From the NCBI GenBank assembly GCA_032164245.1, contig JAVMKO010000006.1, positions 6,649,001 to 6,713,000 on the forward strand: a stretch of 64,000 nucleotides of DNA. Direction: 5' to 3'. The notes beneath the pieces were generated by a model that was given only the letters and a program-made list of their open reading frames with translations, searched no databases and had not been told where the DNA came from. How positions within the stretch are numbered: position 1 is the first letter of the stretch; each line of letters opens with the position of its first letter. The position numbers were made by a program, and so were the translations under genes. Below are positions 62,805 to 64,000 of the stretch, one piece after another. This stretch comes from Sternotherus odoratus (lineage: Eukaryota > Chordata > Testudines > Kinosternidae).

Positions 62805-64000
62805 GTAACTAGCAGTATTAACGGATGGGTGTTGGAGGATGGTGGGGGTGGGTGGGTGTCTCAAATCCAGAACATGGCTAAGGAGGAGAAAAATCAATGT
62901 TCTGGATGTGGTGGGATCTCACTGAAGATGCTGTAGTAGTGTTCTAAAAAGCTCTCCTATTCCAGGTCCGGAGACTCACTGGAAACCGTCCATCCTAATA
63001 GGAATGTGATGATTAATATGACACCCCTTCGGTCTCCAACTAGACATGTTAGTAGAGAAGCTTGACCCTGAAAACTCCGAGTAACCCAAGCAACTAGCAC
63101 TTGATGTGAATACATTAAAAGAGCTGCCTCCTGAGCTATTTGAGTCTAAGGGGAAATATGACTGTCACCCTGCTGCTACTTTCTTAGGCTCCTCCTTTAA
63201 TTTGTGGGGGTTACTTGCCACAAGTGCTTCTAAATGTTAGGTCTGATGACAACTGCCATACCTTTCTACTCCCGGCAACTGCCACTCACTTATGACTAGC
63301 CATAACAGTAAGATGCAGTGAATGGGATTTGCTTGCCAAGTATGGAAATACTGACCAGGTGCACAAGATTAAACATCAGTGAGCTCTTAATTGGACACCA
63401 GACTGGGACCTCTTAATGGCGAATGCACACCTGTAGAGCTGGGGTAATGGCACTAGAGAGTATGCTGCAATATAGACAGTTCAGTAGGTCAGTCTATAGG
63501 TCCTGAGCCCCTGTGACCAGCCAGTGTTGTCTGAAACCACGGTGGAGATGTATAGATCACGTCTGTCTGTCATACCCTCTGCCCTAGAGGCAATGGTGGT
63601 GATTGGATACTAGTTGCCACATCACTGTATACATGGGTGTGTGAGCCTTCCGTGTACCACCCTATAACCTAGAAACACTCTAGAAGATGTCGGACATGAC
63701 ATGAAGCACTTGTTCTTATTGGTGAGGGATCCACTTTCTCCACTAAGGAGCAAACCCAACCCCCTTCCCCCAGAAAACGGAATAGTCTTGATGTGGACGC
63801 ACTCAGCTGAAAACTGTAGCAGCTGGTACTGGCCACTCAGTGACTGTATACTGCCCTCGCTGGACCAGATCCAAGCCAGTCTGGCAATTGCGGTGTGCAA
63901 CGCTAATCCGGACTCTTTCCAGATCTGAAATCCGGAAGAGATTCTTTGCTCTGCATCCTAGTCTGTTTCTTGGAATCCCATCGCTCGGGGGTAAACCTAT
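62805..64000 (+). other. GPR137C intron 4, start
   Basis: The next family segment (beginning AHVEDISGEEY in human) was not found, so the following exon lies beyond the window. No repeat was identified with confidence. Confidence 0.5.

Noticed and set aside
1..64000. CRISPR array, prophage, bacterial operon or biosynthetic cluster
   Set aside because: The sequence is vertebrate with spliced genes and vertebrate retroelements; the only regular tandem array is a spacerless minisatellite.

Overview
This is a vertebrate nuclear DNA window, and the repeats point to a turtle or a close sauropsid relative. It carries many CR1 LINE pieces, Penelope-like element tails, numerous hAT-type MITEs with perfect 8-bp target duplications, MIR/CORE-type SINEs, and LTR and Ty3/gypsy remnants. 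The species cannot be named from the sequence alone. There are no bacterial operons, phage genes or CRISPR arrays.

Two protein genes are supported, both spliced and lying head to head. On the minus strand, 14 coding exons between 31,286 and 5,740 join with consistent splice phase into the N-terminal 541 or so codons of TXNDC16 (ERp90), an ER-lumenal thioredoxin-domain protein. Its 3' exons were not found and probably lie left of the window. On the plus strand, four coding exons (38,482-38,838, 56,533-56,576, 58,852-59,080, 62,655-62,804) join into the first 260 codons of GPR137C, a multipass lysosomal-type membrane protein; the gene runs off the right edge. TXNDC16 and GPR137C are also divergent neighbours in human 14q22, which supports both names.

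Layout: 1-5.7 kb holds no exon found and contains a 5S-rRNA-headed SINE and MITEs. 5.7-31.3 kb is TXNDC16 with introns full of an L2-type LINE, a gypsy pol remnant broken by two hAT MITEs, CR1 pieces and inverted Penelope tails. 31.3-36.5 kb is probably TXNDC16 intron 1. 36.5-37.9 kb is a roughly 28-bp minisatellite, and 37.9-38.9 kb is a CpG island with GPR137C exon 1. 38.9-64 kb is GPR137C, whose 17.7-kb first intron holds LTR-like units, a GIY-YIG Penelope fragment, a decayed CR1 LINE and a 2.2-kb hAT transposon fossil.

No wholly new coding system was found. The most unusual structures are the 5S-headed SINE with a 13-bp duplication, small Penelope-derived foldback elements carrying a hammerhead-ribozyme-like core, the minisatellite abutting the shared promoter, and a purine-rich tandem array inside a hAT MITE.
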